A stretch of 64,000 nucleotides of DNA, from the NCBI GenBank assembly GCA_030062745.1, contig CP099839.1, positions 23,177,324 to 23,241,323 of the forward strand, written 5' to 3'. Position numbers and translations under genes: made by a program. Shown here piece after piece: positions 35,289 through 47,370 of this stretch; position 1 is the stretch's first letter; each line of letters opens with the position of its first letter. The stretch is from Capitulum mitella (taxonomy: Eukaryota; Arthropoda; Thecostraca; Pollicipedomorpha; Pollicipedidae). The notes beneath the pieces were generated by a model. It made no database searches. It was given only the letters and a program-made list of their open reading frames with translations, and was not told the origin of the DNA.

Positions 35289-37741
35289 TTGTCCCGTTTT
35301 CCTTTCCAGTTTGGCTGTGGCGAAGAAGCACAAAACGACTTCCTGTTTGCAATATATTGCCCTAGAGTTAGAATGAGGTGGCAAACGTTGCTATACGTAT
35401 TCGTCGTCGCTATCACGTTTGTTTGCGAGATATGTCCGTTTAAACACCATGATTGGTTCATTTTCACGAAGCATAATCGTTTTGCTCATGAGCGCGACAA
35501 AGGTTTCTACATGAAATGCCCCTTCTGCGGCAAGCTTTTCATCAAAACACGGAGCTTTTCCAAGCACGTGCGGCACCATCAAGCTAAACAGACTCAACAA
35601 CCGACTCATCAACAGACGGACAAATCGCTGGATGCAGACTCAAACAAACTGTACACTGTCGTCCTGACAGCATTCATGATCCGATTCACCATGGCGAGCC
35701 ACCCTCTTCGCGTCGAGGACAAACCTCTTATGACTTTGTTGGTGATGTTCTTCTCAGGCTAAAATATGAACGTAATGTTCCCGGCAACGTTTGCTCAGTT
35801 ACAAGCGATGGAATACGTGATATCATTTCCAGCATTACCGAAGATACAAACTGTTTTTCAGCGATACGGAAGCGTCAGAAGAGTATTGTGGCCGTCTGTA
35901 AAACGTTTCGATCGCCTCACAAACTGTCAAAATACTGTAGGCGTCGGTACGGTCACATAGAGCCCGAAACTGTCACAATGTCCTCGAAAAATGCCTCCAA
36001 AAGACACACGTTCCGGTATGTGTCAGTCAAAAGACAGATATTTCGTTTGGAAGCAAGGGGACACTTCACTGATGACTTATTTGCTAGACATATGGCGAAC
36101 GCCTCCAGTGTGCCTGGACCTTCAGGGCATCAAGACGTGCAACATGTAATCCACGTTGGAAGAAAGATGATAGACTGGTGGTATACTACGACTGGTGGTA
36201 TACTACGACGACTTCATAGTGACTAATCCCCTTGGTACGCATACAAAACGCTACAAACTAGGAGTAGTGTATTTCAGCATTACAAATTTTCATGCAGAAA
36301 GTCGATCAAAGATTAAGAATATTTATTTGGCGTTTTTGTTTCCAGCGATGTACATTAGTATGTACACATGGGACAAAATTCTGGCTCCGTTTATTAAGGA
36401 GCTGAAATATTTAGAGAACAATGGAATAGGGGACATGATGTATGTCACACTAGGCTCGGTTGTGGCGAACAACCTGGCTGCCAACTCCATAGCTGGAATC
36501 AGTGAATGTTTTACATCCAACAGCTGCAGATTTTGTCTGATGTCATATAAAGATATGCAAGTAGCCACGTCATGTAACGCCAGATCGCTGTTTGTTTTAG
36601 AAGAAGAGGTATTGAAGGAACGGAAAAATTCCATGACGGTAGCAGAAATATGTTTGTTAGAAAAACGCCTCTCACAGACCTTTCTTCCTATAACTTCGTC
36701 CGAGGTCACCCCCTAGACCTAGGTCGCGACGTTTTCGAAAGAACACCACCTTATATTCTGAGCCTCGTTTTGACTGATACAATTGTTCGGAAAAAGCATG
36801 TGGGCTTGAAAACCATCAACGAAGTCCTTTCTCATTTTTCATACGCATTTGTGGACTCAGTGAACACGCCGCGCCCCTTGCGTTTGAAACGGGGTCAGAT
36901 ACAGATCAAACAAAGCATGAGTGAATGTTGGGCTTTGCTTCGGCTTCTACCTTTGATGATCCGCCATCTGGTGAAAGACTGTGAGGAGTGGAGAATTCTT
37001 ATCAGATTTTATCGCATCATAGAAGTGCTGATGATAACGAAATTCTCGGAACATGAACTATCGAAACTCCACAGCGAAATCGAGCGTTTGCTGCAAGACG
37101 TTGTTCGGATTTTTTTCTTATTCGCTGAAACCAAAATTTCATTATATGCTTCACTACGCATCGGAAATTCGTAAGCACGGCCCGCTCGGGTACCTATGGA
37201 CACTGCGTTTCGAGCAAAAAAATCAGGAGTTAAAAAGATATCTAGAACATTGCCGCAGCAAGGTCAATGTGTGCAAAACAATGGCGCCCAAGCACGAGGA
37301 TGCTTTGTCTCTGCACCTAAGCAAGTTTGACTATCTGAAGGATGCGAATATACTCACTGTAATATGTCGAGGGGAAGCATAGTGACAAAAATGCGGATTA
37401 ACGGTCAGCTGTACTCTGTCGGTGATGTTACGTTTGTGACGAAAAGTCCTGGCTCCACTATTGTCGCTGCCTCCGTCGTAGGCAGCTTTACAAGCCATGG
37501 TAAACTAGCTGTGTGACTGTATGACACAGTCAGTCATGATATGCGCAAAAATGTTTATTCAGTGACGCCATCAAATGAGACTAGAATTATAGCAGTGTCA
37601 GATCTGACAGACTGCTGCCCAGTAGGACTGTATGGACGCCATATTGTGCTTCGACACGCTGTTCCTGGGTTCGTTACCTGGGGGCTTAGGGGCGCACCGA
37701 CTGCAGGGTCATTCGGCGTTCGTTACCTGCCTCGGCTCTGA
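35289..37741 (+). pseudogene. C2H2 zinc-finger, transposon-related gene, broken by frameshifts
   Basis: Collinear protein pieces in changing frames. Two C2H2 fingers come first (CEIC…H-x4-H from 35424; CPFCGKLF…H-x3-H from 35517). Then VLLRLKYERNVPGNVCSV from about 35747, YYDDFIVTNPLG from about 36198, and SECWALLRLLPLMIRHLV around 36920. The last are KPKFHYMLHYASEIRKHGPL with LWTLRFEQKN around 37130-37215, and INGQLYSVGDVTF near 37395. I recall this order from long uncharacterised C2H2 proteins, multicopy in fish, cnidarians and arthropods and thought to be transposon-derived. Frames change at about 35700-35750, 36174-36207 (an exact 17-bp tandem duplication), about 36700 and about 37120. 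A TGA interrupts the last part at 37514-37516. Some shifts could be unrecognised short introns, but not all. It lies just upstream of, and in the same direction as, the PB1-like/SAMD3-like locus. Confidence 0.7.
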
Positions 37742-37750
37742 GGTCAGCTC

Positions 37751-37757
37751 TATATAA
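37751..37757 (+). promoter_or_regulatory. Candidate TATA box of the PB1-like locus
   Basis: TATATAA lies 86-92 bp before the ATG at 37843, so initiation near 37782 would leave a leader of about 60 nt. This favours a separate transcript rather than read-through from the zinc-finger pseudogene. Confidence 0.35.
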
Positions 37758-37842
37758 CTGTGAACAGCATGCGATTATCTTAACACTTGCAACATGTGAA
37801 AATGTTACGCTTGCGCGTAGGTAAATCACATCTGAACCGAGA

Positions 37843-38267
37843 ATGGATTCTTCGTTGCACGAATTCCTTGTAACGTTCAATCGCGGTGGCTTAGTCGATA
37901 AGATCAACCGTATCATCACCGTCACCAAGAAAGATCTCCTACGGGTAGCCGAAGATGAATTCGGATTGAGCCCTGGGTGCCACGCCCTCGAGATGTTTTC
38001 TGAGAAGTTTTCTTTGTACGTGAGGCTAAAGACTTATGCAGACATCCAAGCAGGTGACCGTCTCCGTTTGGTCCGCTCGCTCGGTCATGACGCGTCAGAC
38101 ACGGCGTCCAGCAGCGCCAGAGGGACGCATTCCCGCCAGTCCGCCGCATTGCATGTGTCGGCTGTGGACCTCACCAGCTGCAGAACAATGCGCATCGCTT
38201 CAACCGATGCAGCGGACGAGGCTTCAGTACCCCCGGTACTGTCCGTTGTGCCATCACTATCCAAAAG
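37843..38267 (+). pseudogene. PB1-like/SAMD3-like gene, exon 1
   Basis: The ATG at 37843 starts MDSSLHEFLVTFNRGG. Residues 30-78 (LLRVAEDEFGLSPGCHALEM, then FSEKFSLYVRL and IQAGDRLRLV) have the pattern of the small ubiquitin/PB1-like domain that begins many multicopy fish proteins annotated SAMD3-like. The tail is Ser/Ala-rich and of low complexity. It ends with a good donor (CCAAAAG|GTATTG), leaving phase 2 (AG), which joins in frame to the C at 39343. An open frame continuing past 38267 to 38403 is intronic. I call it part of a pseudogene because the next exon has a stop. Confidence 0.6.
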
Positions 38268-39342
38268 GTATTGTTGGGTATTTGGATTTGGGAGCGCATT
38301 TTGGGTTTTTGTTCTGTCGTTGTTTTTAGCATCTCTTCATGGTTTCAAGTCAGTTGGTGGTCATGAATTTTGGCTGTTGTCAGAAATCATGCTATTTCAT
38401 TGACCTGGCCCAACAGCCTTCATTGCCTTGCCGTGTCAGAGTGACATGATTGCTTGAAGACTCACTATTTATGAAATGTGCGATTAGAAATGATGGTTTA
38501 TGCATATTCGTTGCCAGGAACAGCAAAAAAGTGGCAAATTTTGGCCTAGAGGTGTCGTACAATGTATACTCTACATCAGTTTTCAGACTAAGTAATATCG
38601 CAGACCAGATAGTATCACATTTGATTAATGGTGGCCCAACAGAAGTGACGTCATACTGCAGTGTCTTACGTGACGAACGGTCATTTCTGTTGGGTATATC
38701 CATGCGCAAACAGTCGGTTTTGTAACTATTTAGTGAAATCATTTGTGATTGAAGTGCCATTTTAGCATCAGTTTAGCACCCGATATCTGGGGCTGTTCGT
38801 TTATTGCTATCGAGCATGACGCTTGAAGCACCGTGGATTTATGCACAAAATATGCATCAACTTAGATTTTCACATAAATCCGTATTTCATTCAGTGGCCC
38901 GTCGAAGGGGGGTGTCCAGGCTCCATCGCATGGCGATCGCGACTTTGCCCCTCCACGTGCGAAGATACCCAAGGAATCTGGGAACACCGACGGCAGTGAA
39001 TGGTAAGCGCTCTCCCGCAGGTTATGCCGTCGATTTGCTGATCATCACACGGAGGTCTCACAGACGGTCCTGCATTCTTTAGCGACGAGGATGAACATAC
39101 CTAGTTCCAGCAGTGCACACCAGGGGCATCAAGGCCATTCGGAAATAACAGCAAGGCAAGCGGCCACAGATCTGCTTGAGACGTTATCACCAGCTGCCAT
39201 TGTCATCAAGATAATGATATTGAAACTCTGACGAGGCACGCACAGATGAACAACAATTTATATGTCCCACAATAGAGCAATATTTAATGTATTCGCGAAA
39301 TTTGATAATTGCATATACGTCATTTCAGTTTCCTGTTTTCAG

Positions 39343-39477
39343 CATGGTCGTATTTGATCCGTCAGACATGCCAAAGAGCCTGTAGGACGCCTTGGCTGAT
39401 CCATCGTACAGTCTCACTGAGAAGGACACATGTGTTCTGGTGAACACTCTGTTCCACTTCTACACCGCCCATTCGTA
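39343..39477 (+). pseudogene. PB1-like/SAMD3-like gene, exon 2 with in-frame TAG
   Basis: Acceptor TTCCTGTTTTCAG|C and donor GTGAGT at 39478. With the phase from exon 1 it reads MVVFDPSDMPKSL, TAG (39383-39385), then DALADPSYSLTEKDTCVLVN and TLFHFYTAHS. The stop is the only lesion in this exon and everything around it is in frame. It ends TA, completed by T at 40357 to give Tyr. This region corresponds to the helical segment of the family with LV..L...YP. Confidence 0.6.
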
Positions 39478-39526
39478 GTGAGTTGCCCATCTGGCGTTTC
39501 ATTTTTCATAGTTGCTGTGGTATTAG

Positions 39527-39796
39527 CAGGCACGTAGCCAGAATATTCCTCGGGGGAAGGAGTGGGCAATGTCAGTTGTCATGTGGCACTGGCGTGTGAC
39601 AAAAGGTACAGGAAAATGCAACAGTTTTTTGCAATTCATGTCATATTTAACGTATATAAAAAAACTAATTATGTCTGCGTTTGTAGCGCATATGTGACCA
39701 GTATTACGTAGTCCTGCGATCGCTAAATATCTAGTGTAGACCGCTGGGCTGAGGGGGACCATGGTCCCCTTCCCCTCCACCTTTGCTACGTGCCTA
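39527..39796. mobile_element. MITE (CAGGCACGTAG family), complete copy
   Basis: Left CAGGCACGTAGCCAGAATA and right TTTGCTACGTGCCTA are inverted. The interior shares CTAGTGTAGACCGCTGGGC and GAGGGGGACCATGG with the copy at 34140. It is about 270 bp. A target duplication is not clear (GGTATTAG versus AGTATCAT at best). It sits in the intron between exons 2 and 3 of the PB1-like locus. Confidence 0.65.
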
Positions 39797-40356
39797 AGTA
39801 TCATTACGGCCAATTTAGATTTCACCTGCAAATGGGCAAAATTCGGGGGCAGTGAGTGGCGAGGTGGTTAATTATGCTGTCAAACAAAGACCCCCGAAAT
39901 CAGATTTGGATTTCCCTCCGGAGGTGCTGACGAAATTCTACGTTTCGGCGGAAATCGCATTGGTCACCGAAACATGACGTGGCAGGGTGAAAAGGAACTG
40001 ACGCATATGATATAAACATATCACCCGCGTTCCAAGGATTTTGAAGTGTTTATTCGGTACCACCCCTATATCCCTTATGCCATGTCGTCATTTGACAACT
40101 TATGTTTCTAGAAAACGGCTGGGTGATATTTATGTGCCTATGTTTGTGCAACTGTGTCTAGATACTTGTGTACATTCCATTCCTACAATGTGGTCAAGTG
40201 ATGCAATTTTGTTACTTGCCTGGCTTTCTGCCATTGGCTTGGTAATGTTTTGCTACAGTCCGATAACGGTTTGCGGATGCACGTTAGTAGACCTGAAGCG
40301 GGCACGGTGCAGATTGCAGTTTTGATAAATTCACGTGTAATTAGTACCCTTTTCAG

Positions 40357-40447
40357 TACACCGAGTAGCAGGGGCTACGACCTGATGACGAGTGCTGTGT
40401 TCAGTTTGTATCCGCAGCTTCATGGGAAGGACATCGTCGAGTCCACG
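40357..40447 (+). pseudogene. PB1-like/SAMD3-like gene, exon 3
   Basis: Acceptor TACCCTTTTCAG|T, donor ACG|GTAAAG. After the first base the exon is exactly 30 codons: TPSSRGYDLMTSAVFSLYPQ, then LHGKDIVEST. It matches the family's alternating helix with a YP.L motif. The entering base completes Tyr with exon 2 and it leaves phase 0 for exon 4. Both junctions agree, which is strong evidence for real splicing ancestry. Confidence 0.65.
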
Positions 40448-40725
40448 GTAAAGTGACTGTCTCCCTGAAGAAACAGCAGTCAAATATGGCTAAAAAAAAC
40501 GGCACTGAACAGCGGACCTTGAAGTAATGTGTGTCAGCTGGTGGGCCTCGTATTCACTTGCATTGTCCGAAAGCAAAAATATATCAGAAGGAATTCTGAT
40601 GTCTCGTCGGCTGCATATTTTGAGTTATATTCCTTAAAGCCCTCTGCGTATGTTGTAATACTACCAAGGTTATGGTGTTTTGCGATTCCTCTTTGTAATA
40701 GCAAACAACTGTCCAAAAATTTCAG

Positions 40726-40935
40726 AGTAGCTTCCGCGGAAAGCTGAGAATGTGCTTCAAAAATGGCAGACGCATATCCTCCATCGACAGAGGCAGCATG
40801 CGTGAGGGTATCCCCAACTACGTCCCAGTCTTCAGACAGCCCCAGGCCGATGTCGGTTTGCTAAAAAAAAAGACCCAAAATCCCAGAACAGAAAATAATC
40901 CCGGATCCCATGTGAAATTACAGGTCTTGGATTAA
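40726..40935 (+). pseudogene. PB1-like/SAMD3-like gene, exon 4 (end uncertain)
   Basis: Acceptor CCAAAAATTTCAG|AGT in phase 0. It reads SSFRGKLRMCFKNGRRISSI, then DRGSMREGIPNYVPVF, matching the R(K)NxRR and DRG…(L/I)PNY.P segments of the family. After an A9 run at 40863-40871 the similarity fades, so a frameshift or the true donor may lie there; the frame as read closes at 40935. The middle of the protein (roughly 150 residues in relatives) was not found between here and 44387. Confidence 0.6.
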
Positions 40936-42150
40936 GCAAGTCTGTAAAATTTTGGCAAAACCTCTGGCATAATTTACACATCATGAGAATACGTTGTGTA
41001 AAATGTTGAGTAGATCCTGGATTCTGGAAGGTTAGTGAAAAATCTAAACACATACCTGATCATGAAGCTCCAGAGTCCAGAGAGTTGATCAGACTGGTGC
41101 ACTATTGTAACCTAGGACGCTGTTCATCCACCAATCAGCATGTTGATCATTATTCAATTGCATAAGTTTCATTAGCTTTATGATGTAAAGCCCCAAGTCA
41201 TGTGACGACCTTGGATTTTTTATCCAAGCCAACAACAAAGGTATATACCTAGGTAGGCACAGATTAGAGTGCCGACACATCGAGGCTTCGCAAAGAGATC
41301 TAGTACTTACCAAGAAAAAATTTATAACCTAAGACAAACAATATTTTTACCGGTGGTGACTGTTTCGATGTTTGCGTGTTGTCTACGCTGGTTCCGTCTC
41401 GCAAGATGCAGTGCGCCTTTTCTGTAATATATACGTAATGCGAGCGCGGATCGCGTCTAAACACATACCCCGTTCCTATTTCCTTGCCGCCCCCGCATGT
41501 CCAGTCCCCGGACACGATCAACCTCCAGATTCCATGCAATTACAAACATGACACGGGATGGGTCCTTTAGCACGCTGAACAGTGAAAGTCTTCATTTGCT
41601 TGCAGAAATAGCGCTCTTGAAACAAAACAGCTCTACGTATGCGTACAATTCCACTTACATCCAGTCTGCTAATGTAACCGGTGGCACCACGGCACTATGT
41701 ATCTGGTGCTGTTAGTCAGTTGTGATTGGCTTCCGTGTCTTAATACATCCATTGTCATCTGAGTTTTATATCCTCGATCATCCGATTATGAAGTTTATGT
41801 TTGTTGTTTGCGTTATGTCGACTGGCGTACAACAGCTGAATCCCGTTGAGAAGACCAATGGCGTCACTTTCATCCTTAACGAGAGCTGTGGCTAAAATGG
41901 CGGTTGATTCCACTGATTATTTTCGTACAACCATGAATGCCAACAAGCCTCGCTCGTGCGCTGAATGTCAGCCTTAGTAGTGAAGTAGATAATTGCACGT
42001 ATTGTCACGGTTTGTAGCTGCCACTGGACTGGAGGAGTGACAGTTTGCATTCAGAAATGACAAAGTTCTCTTTTACGAAATGAAGTAATAATGAGAGGAG
42101 TCGTTTTGTGTTATGGGGGAAGGGGCTAGTCGAGAACCCGACAAGCTAAG

Positions 42151-43052
42151 GGTGTATTCGCAGCGCGCGTAGAACATTCTTGTCTGCGCGACGTCACGTA
42201 GAGTCTTTCCCGGATGTGTTTGCAGCGTGTCGGTCCTTTTTTTACAGTTGTGTTACGCTGATGACAATAACTGTGCATGCAAGATATCACCGTATCTGTC
42301 AATAACTGACAACGGACAACGAGCATCGTGAATCAGCAATGAATCGTTTACGAACCCACTGTATTTCACGAGTTCGGATAGACGAGTTCAAAGAGCTCAC
42401 GTTGTTCAAATGCGGTTGCTGGCTGCCGGGCAAGACCATATTATAATTTGTGTCCCCTTCGGTTCCTGTTTTCCCTGGCAAGTCCCTTCAGCCATTGGCA
42501 ACGTCACCCTCACAATAACAGATCAACCCATTAGTCACTACCACTGCCTGATCCGCATTATTATTTAATAGCCTTAGTCCGATTGTACTCAGCATGCACC
42601 GTAATCCCTTGAAACCGAGGTATTGGTTATTGGTTATTGTGTTATTTAACGACGCTCTCGACTGCCAGGGTCATTTCGCGTCGCAACCTCTCACGCCGGT
42701 TGTTGGGAGGAACGGCGAAATGTCTCTATTACCTGGACTCGAACCGGGGACCTTTCGGCAACAAGGCTGGCATGGTAACCACTACACGACGCCGCCCCCA
42801 TTGGAACCGAGAATAAGCAAACCAGTTTTCAAAAAAACCCGAGGCGCCATTTCTGTCTAACTTTGACCAAGTAACGAAAAATGTTCTGCGCGTCCGGCAA
42901 GCAATCTACGTGACGTCACGGACAACCTTTGTCGTCCGGGTCGCTGCGAACACCAAACGCGCAGAATCTTCGGGGTATGACGTCATGGATGACGTTGACG
43001 ACGACGACGTCACGTAGATTCCACGTCGTCCGGGGTCGCTGCGAATACACCC
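42151..43052. mobile_element. MITE with GGGTGTATTCGCAGC ends, containing a SINE
   Basis: Perfect 15-bp inverted ends GGGTGTATTCGCAGC (42151-42165) and GCTGCGAATACACCC (43038-43052), each flanked by TAAG, a likely 4-bp target duplication (or 3-bp AAG). Its right half has an internal partial copy of the end (GGGTCGCTGCGAACACC) and three CRE-like palindromes, GTGACGTCAC near 42911, ATGACGTCAT near 42978 and GACGTCACG near 43005. It has no coding capacity. It lies in the last intron of the PB1-like locus. Confidence 0.7.
42620..42800 (-). repeat. tRNA-derived SINE with target duplication
   Basis: Read on the minus strand the head has an A-box-like TGTAGTGGTTACC and a consensus B box GGTTCGAGTCC; the 3' end is a short ATAACCA repeat. 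Flanks TTGAAACCGAG (42609-42619) and TTGGAACCGAG (42801-42811) are an 11-bp target duplication with one difference. The 181-bp element is inserted in the MITE, so it is younger than it. Confidence 0.8.
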
Positions 43053-43055
43053 TAA

Positions 43056-44359
<1,304 letters not shown>

Positions 44360-44386
44360 GACGACGAATCGCTGACAAATAGGTAG

Positions 44387-44638
44387 GCCAGCGGCAGCGT
44401 TGTCCTGTCCATGCCAGAGAACTGCCCCAAGATGGATGCGGAGTCAACCATCGCGGTGGCTCTGCACGGCTCTTTGGATGCGTGCATCGTCATGTGTGGC
44501 ATGGCGTTCGCCGTGTTCGGACAGAAGTTTCATGGTGAGCAGAAGCACACAGCGCATTTCATGTACAATGTCGTACTGGGCTTCGAGGAGAAAGAGTGTC
44601 CAAAAATCAGAGCGTGTCGCTTGAGGTTCGGTGTGTGA
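44387..44638 (+). pseudogene. PB1-like/SAMD3-like gene, last exon
   Basis: Starts at the AG of AAATAGGTAG|GCC in phase 0: ASGSVVLSMPENCPKMDAES, then TIAVALHGSLDACIVMCGMA and FAVFGQKFHG, with PKIRACRLRF before TGA at 44636-44638. The pattern (EG/HGS…CGMAFAVFG…H/YP…LGFEE…PKI) fits the C-terminal region of SAMD3-like family members, where a hydrophobic segment followed by an F/Y-rich helix ends the protein. It has no lesion. Linkage to exons 1-4 is inferred from family order and orientation. Confidence 0.55.
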
Positions 44639-44647
44639 AGGCCCAGG

Positions 44648-44850
44648 GGTACGGCCGAATGCCGCGTAAGGTTTTAAGAAGATATTGTCTGTTAGTCGAA
44701 TAGAAGGTACATGAACGCCGAGGGAAGAGCCATTTTGGCGCTTGACGCTTTGAGGAGATATTTTCTGCCAGTCGCATAGAAAGTGCATGGCGGCCGAGTG
44801 GTACGGCCGTAGATGGCGCTTGACGTTTTGAGAAGATATTTTCCGTTACT
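44648..44850. repeat. Three diverged ~75-bp tandem units
   Basis: Units start near 44648, 44722 and 44799 and share GAAGATATTTTC-like, GTCG(A/C)ATAGAA and GGCCGAG words. They lie in the presumed 3' region after the PB1-like stop codon. Confidence 0.55.
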
Positions 44851-45019
44851 TAACATTACAATGCGTTGTGAGAAAAATGCTTTACATGTCCGTGTTTCGA
44901 CAAGGCGGCATTGCAAGCAACATATGGAGCCGAATAATGTGTGGTGTTTAACATCATAATGTCCTGTTTTGGTACAAGAGAGATAACCTTTCAGTTTGTT
45001 AGCGTCACTTGCTGATACC

Positions 45020-45222
45020 AGCGTAAGGTGTCAACGTCACTAAGCGAAACCAGGGTGGGGTGTCAGCGTCAAGAAACGAAACCAGCATGGGGTGTCAGCG
45101 CCACTAAGCGAAAGAAGCATGCAGTGTCTGCGTCATTAAAGGAAACCAGCATGGGATGCCAGCTTCATGAAGGAAAACCAACATGGGGTGTCAACGGCGC
45201 CAACGTTGGGTGTCAAACGATG
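45020..45222. repeat. Tandem repeat, ~35-40-bp unit
   Basis: Five to six units of the form GAAACCAGCATGGGGTGTCA followed by GCGTCACTAAGC, diverging towards the end. Non-coding. Confidence 0.7.
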
Positions 45223-45693
45223 GTCAGCATATTTACGACACATTTAAGAGAGGTACATGGAACATTTAGACACTGCTTCATGGTGTCATGGACAGATTGG
45301 AGTGCATGGGGACACCCTATGCAGGTGTCTTACACCTATTGTAGCATCTCCGACACCTTAGGCCCCGTAATGTAGCCAGCCCGTTTTCCGGTGTCAGAGA
45401 CACCCTTGTCATGTATTACAAACCGGCAGGCCTTCCAAAGAGGTTTCGCATAATGAGGTTCCACCCTTGATGACATCCTATAGGGGGAACATTTTTGACA
45501 AAAACTTGATACCAACATGGGGTGCATTTTTTCCTCCCAGTGTATTGCGAGCTTTCCGAGAGCTATATGTGTTGGAATATCGGCACATGAGTTTTTCGCT
45601 CTCATGCAAAATATGGACAATGTGCGCGGTTTCTTTGCTTTTGAGGCTTTGGTAGCTATATCCATGCTTTGGTTTGACTTGAATTGCTTCAGA

Positions 45694-45699
45694 TTTATT
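45694..45699 (-). terminator. Poly(A) signal of the Ala/Pro/Glu-rich gene
   Basis: AATAAA on the minus strand, 281 nt after the stop codon at 45980; plausible end of the 3'UTR. No competing signal was noticed on the minus strand between the stop and this site. Confidence 0.45.
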
Positions 45700-45979
45700 C
45701 GGGCATTCACAGCAGGTTTATGATTTGTCCTTGAGCCACTGAAACCCATACCAGCCTTTGCTTGCAAAGGGCCATAATCAATGCCAGTGACCATTCGGCT
45801 AGGGGCTGAGTCTGCGTTGCCCGTTAAGCATTTTGAGCTGAATAAATGCCCAAAAGAGGCAGCATAGTGGCATCGCCGAACAGAAACTCCATCCAAATGT
45901 CCAAGTATCACAGCAAAGCTCCATTTCTCATGCGTTCTTCACCACGTTGACATCGTTCCCGAATCGCACACCTCTCCGC

Positions 45980-47370
45980 CTACAGCGAGGCACTGAGACT
46001 GTTGCTCTTCTCCGCCTCTGCCGCCGCCGGGTCGGCTTTGGCCGCCTCTGCCGGTGCCGGGTCGGCTTTGGCCGCCTCTGCCGCTACCGGATCGGTCTTG
46101 GTCGCCTCTGCCGACGCCGGGTCGGATTTGGCCGCCTCTGCCGCAACCGGATCGGCCTTAGCCGCCTGTTCCGCTACCGGATCGGCCTTGGCCGCCTCCG
46201 TCGGTGCTGGGTCGGCTTTGGCCGCGTCTGCCGCTGACGGGTCGGCCTTGGCCGCGTCTACCGGTGCCGGGTCGGCTTGGGCCGCCTCTGCCGGAGCGGA
46301 CGCCTGTCCCGTCGCGGTCGCCTCTGCGACGGCGGGCTCCGCGGCCGGAGCGGACCCGGCGGCGGCCTCCGCAGCCGGCCCCTCCGTCGGTGCTGGCTCT
46401 GTCACGGCAGCGTCGGCCGGCGCCGGGTCCGTGCCGGCTGCGGCCGCCTCCACCGAAGGCTCGACGGGGCCGGCTGCAGAGAAGGCCTCCGCTTTGCCCG
46501 ACCCGGAACTTGCCGCAGCGGTTCCGGGCAAAGCCGCAGCGGAGGCCTCTGCGACTCCCGGGCCGGCGGCAGAGGCTGCCTGGACCTCGGGCTCCGCGGC
46601 CGCCGCCGGCTCCACGATGGGGACCAGGTTGGTGGTCTTCGCCTCGCCCTGGGCAGCGTCTGAGACCGCGGGCTGTTCCGGCGCCACGGCGACCGGGGCG
46701 GCCGCGGCGTCAGCGGCCGTGGCGGTGTCCGCCGCCACGGGCACTGCTAGATCGGCCACGGTGATGGCCACCGGCAGCGCGCCCTGCTCCCCGAGCCGCT
46801 CGACCTGAGCCCCCGTCGGGCTCTTCGCAGCGGCGTCGGCCGCTGAGGTCTCCTGCCCCACAGCGGCGGCGGCGGCGAACTCAGCATCAGCGGCGGCAGC
46901 AGGGGCGTGCTGTTTGGGAGCCGGGGCGGCCGCGGCCGGAGCGCCCACACTCCCGGCGGTGGCCGTCGCAGCGGCAACCTCGGCTTCCGCGGCGGCCGAC
47001 GGCTTCGGCGCGGCCTTGGCCGACACCCCTCTGTCCGGTCCGACGGCGCCGGTGGCCTGGACGGTGCTCACGGTCTCCGCCTGGCCCAGGGGCTTCGGAG
47101 GCGATGGCTGCACTGGTTCTGCGGCTGGCTCTGGCTTTCTCGCCTCCGGTGGGCCCTGGGCCTCCTCTGCAGAGGGTCTGACCGGTTCGTCCGGCTCGGC
47201 CGGCTGGGCTGGTTCGTCTGGCTCCGCCGGCTCGGCCGAAGACGAATCGGGTTCCGACTTTTCGGGAGCCTCGCTGGCTTCCTCCGGATCATGGTCGCTC
47301 TCTTCGGGTGGATCTTGTTCGTTCTCTTCCTCGGCCTCGCCTCCGGACTCGGAGCTGATTTCATTCTCCT
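45980..47370 (-). CDS. Secreted Ala/Pro/Glu-rich repeat protein, last exon (residues 47-509)
   Basis: Read on the minus strand, acceptor GGGCCTTTTCAG opens the exon at 47370 with AG, completing a Glu codon with the G left by exon 2. The frame then runs 462 codons to TAG at 45982-45980. Residues 47-130 are acidic (ENEISSESGGEAEEENEQDP, repeated EPDEPAQPAE). A long Ala/Pro/Val region follows, and the last 100 residues are about nine decapeptides of the form AAKADPAPAE, with KSDP and KTDP variants, ending EKSNSLSASL. There is no cysteine or tryptophan, so a disordered or fibrous secreted protein is likely. In the DNA the repeats are a 30-bp coding minisatellite (about 45995-46300). Long frames on the opposite strand (for example 46002-46808) mirror this one. 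I do not recognise a family; matrix, cuticle or adhesive roles are guesses from composition only. Confidence 0.85.

Noticed and set aside
42720..42800. Functional tRNA gene on the minus strand
   Set aside because: Good B box, but an 11-bp target duplication and ATAACCA tail show it is a SINE.
45336..45911. 191-codon minus-strand frame downstream of the Ala/Pro/Glu-rich gene
   Set aside because: Overlaps the presumed 3'UTR and poly(A) signal and shows no recognisable similarity.
46002..46808. 268-codon plus-strand Ala/Ser/Gly-rich frame
   Set aside because: Antisense mirror of the minus-strand exon, which has phase-matched splice sites and a signal peptide.
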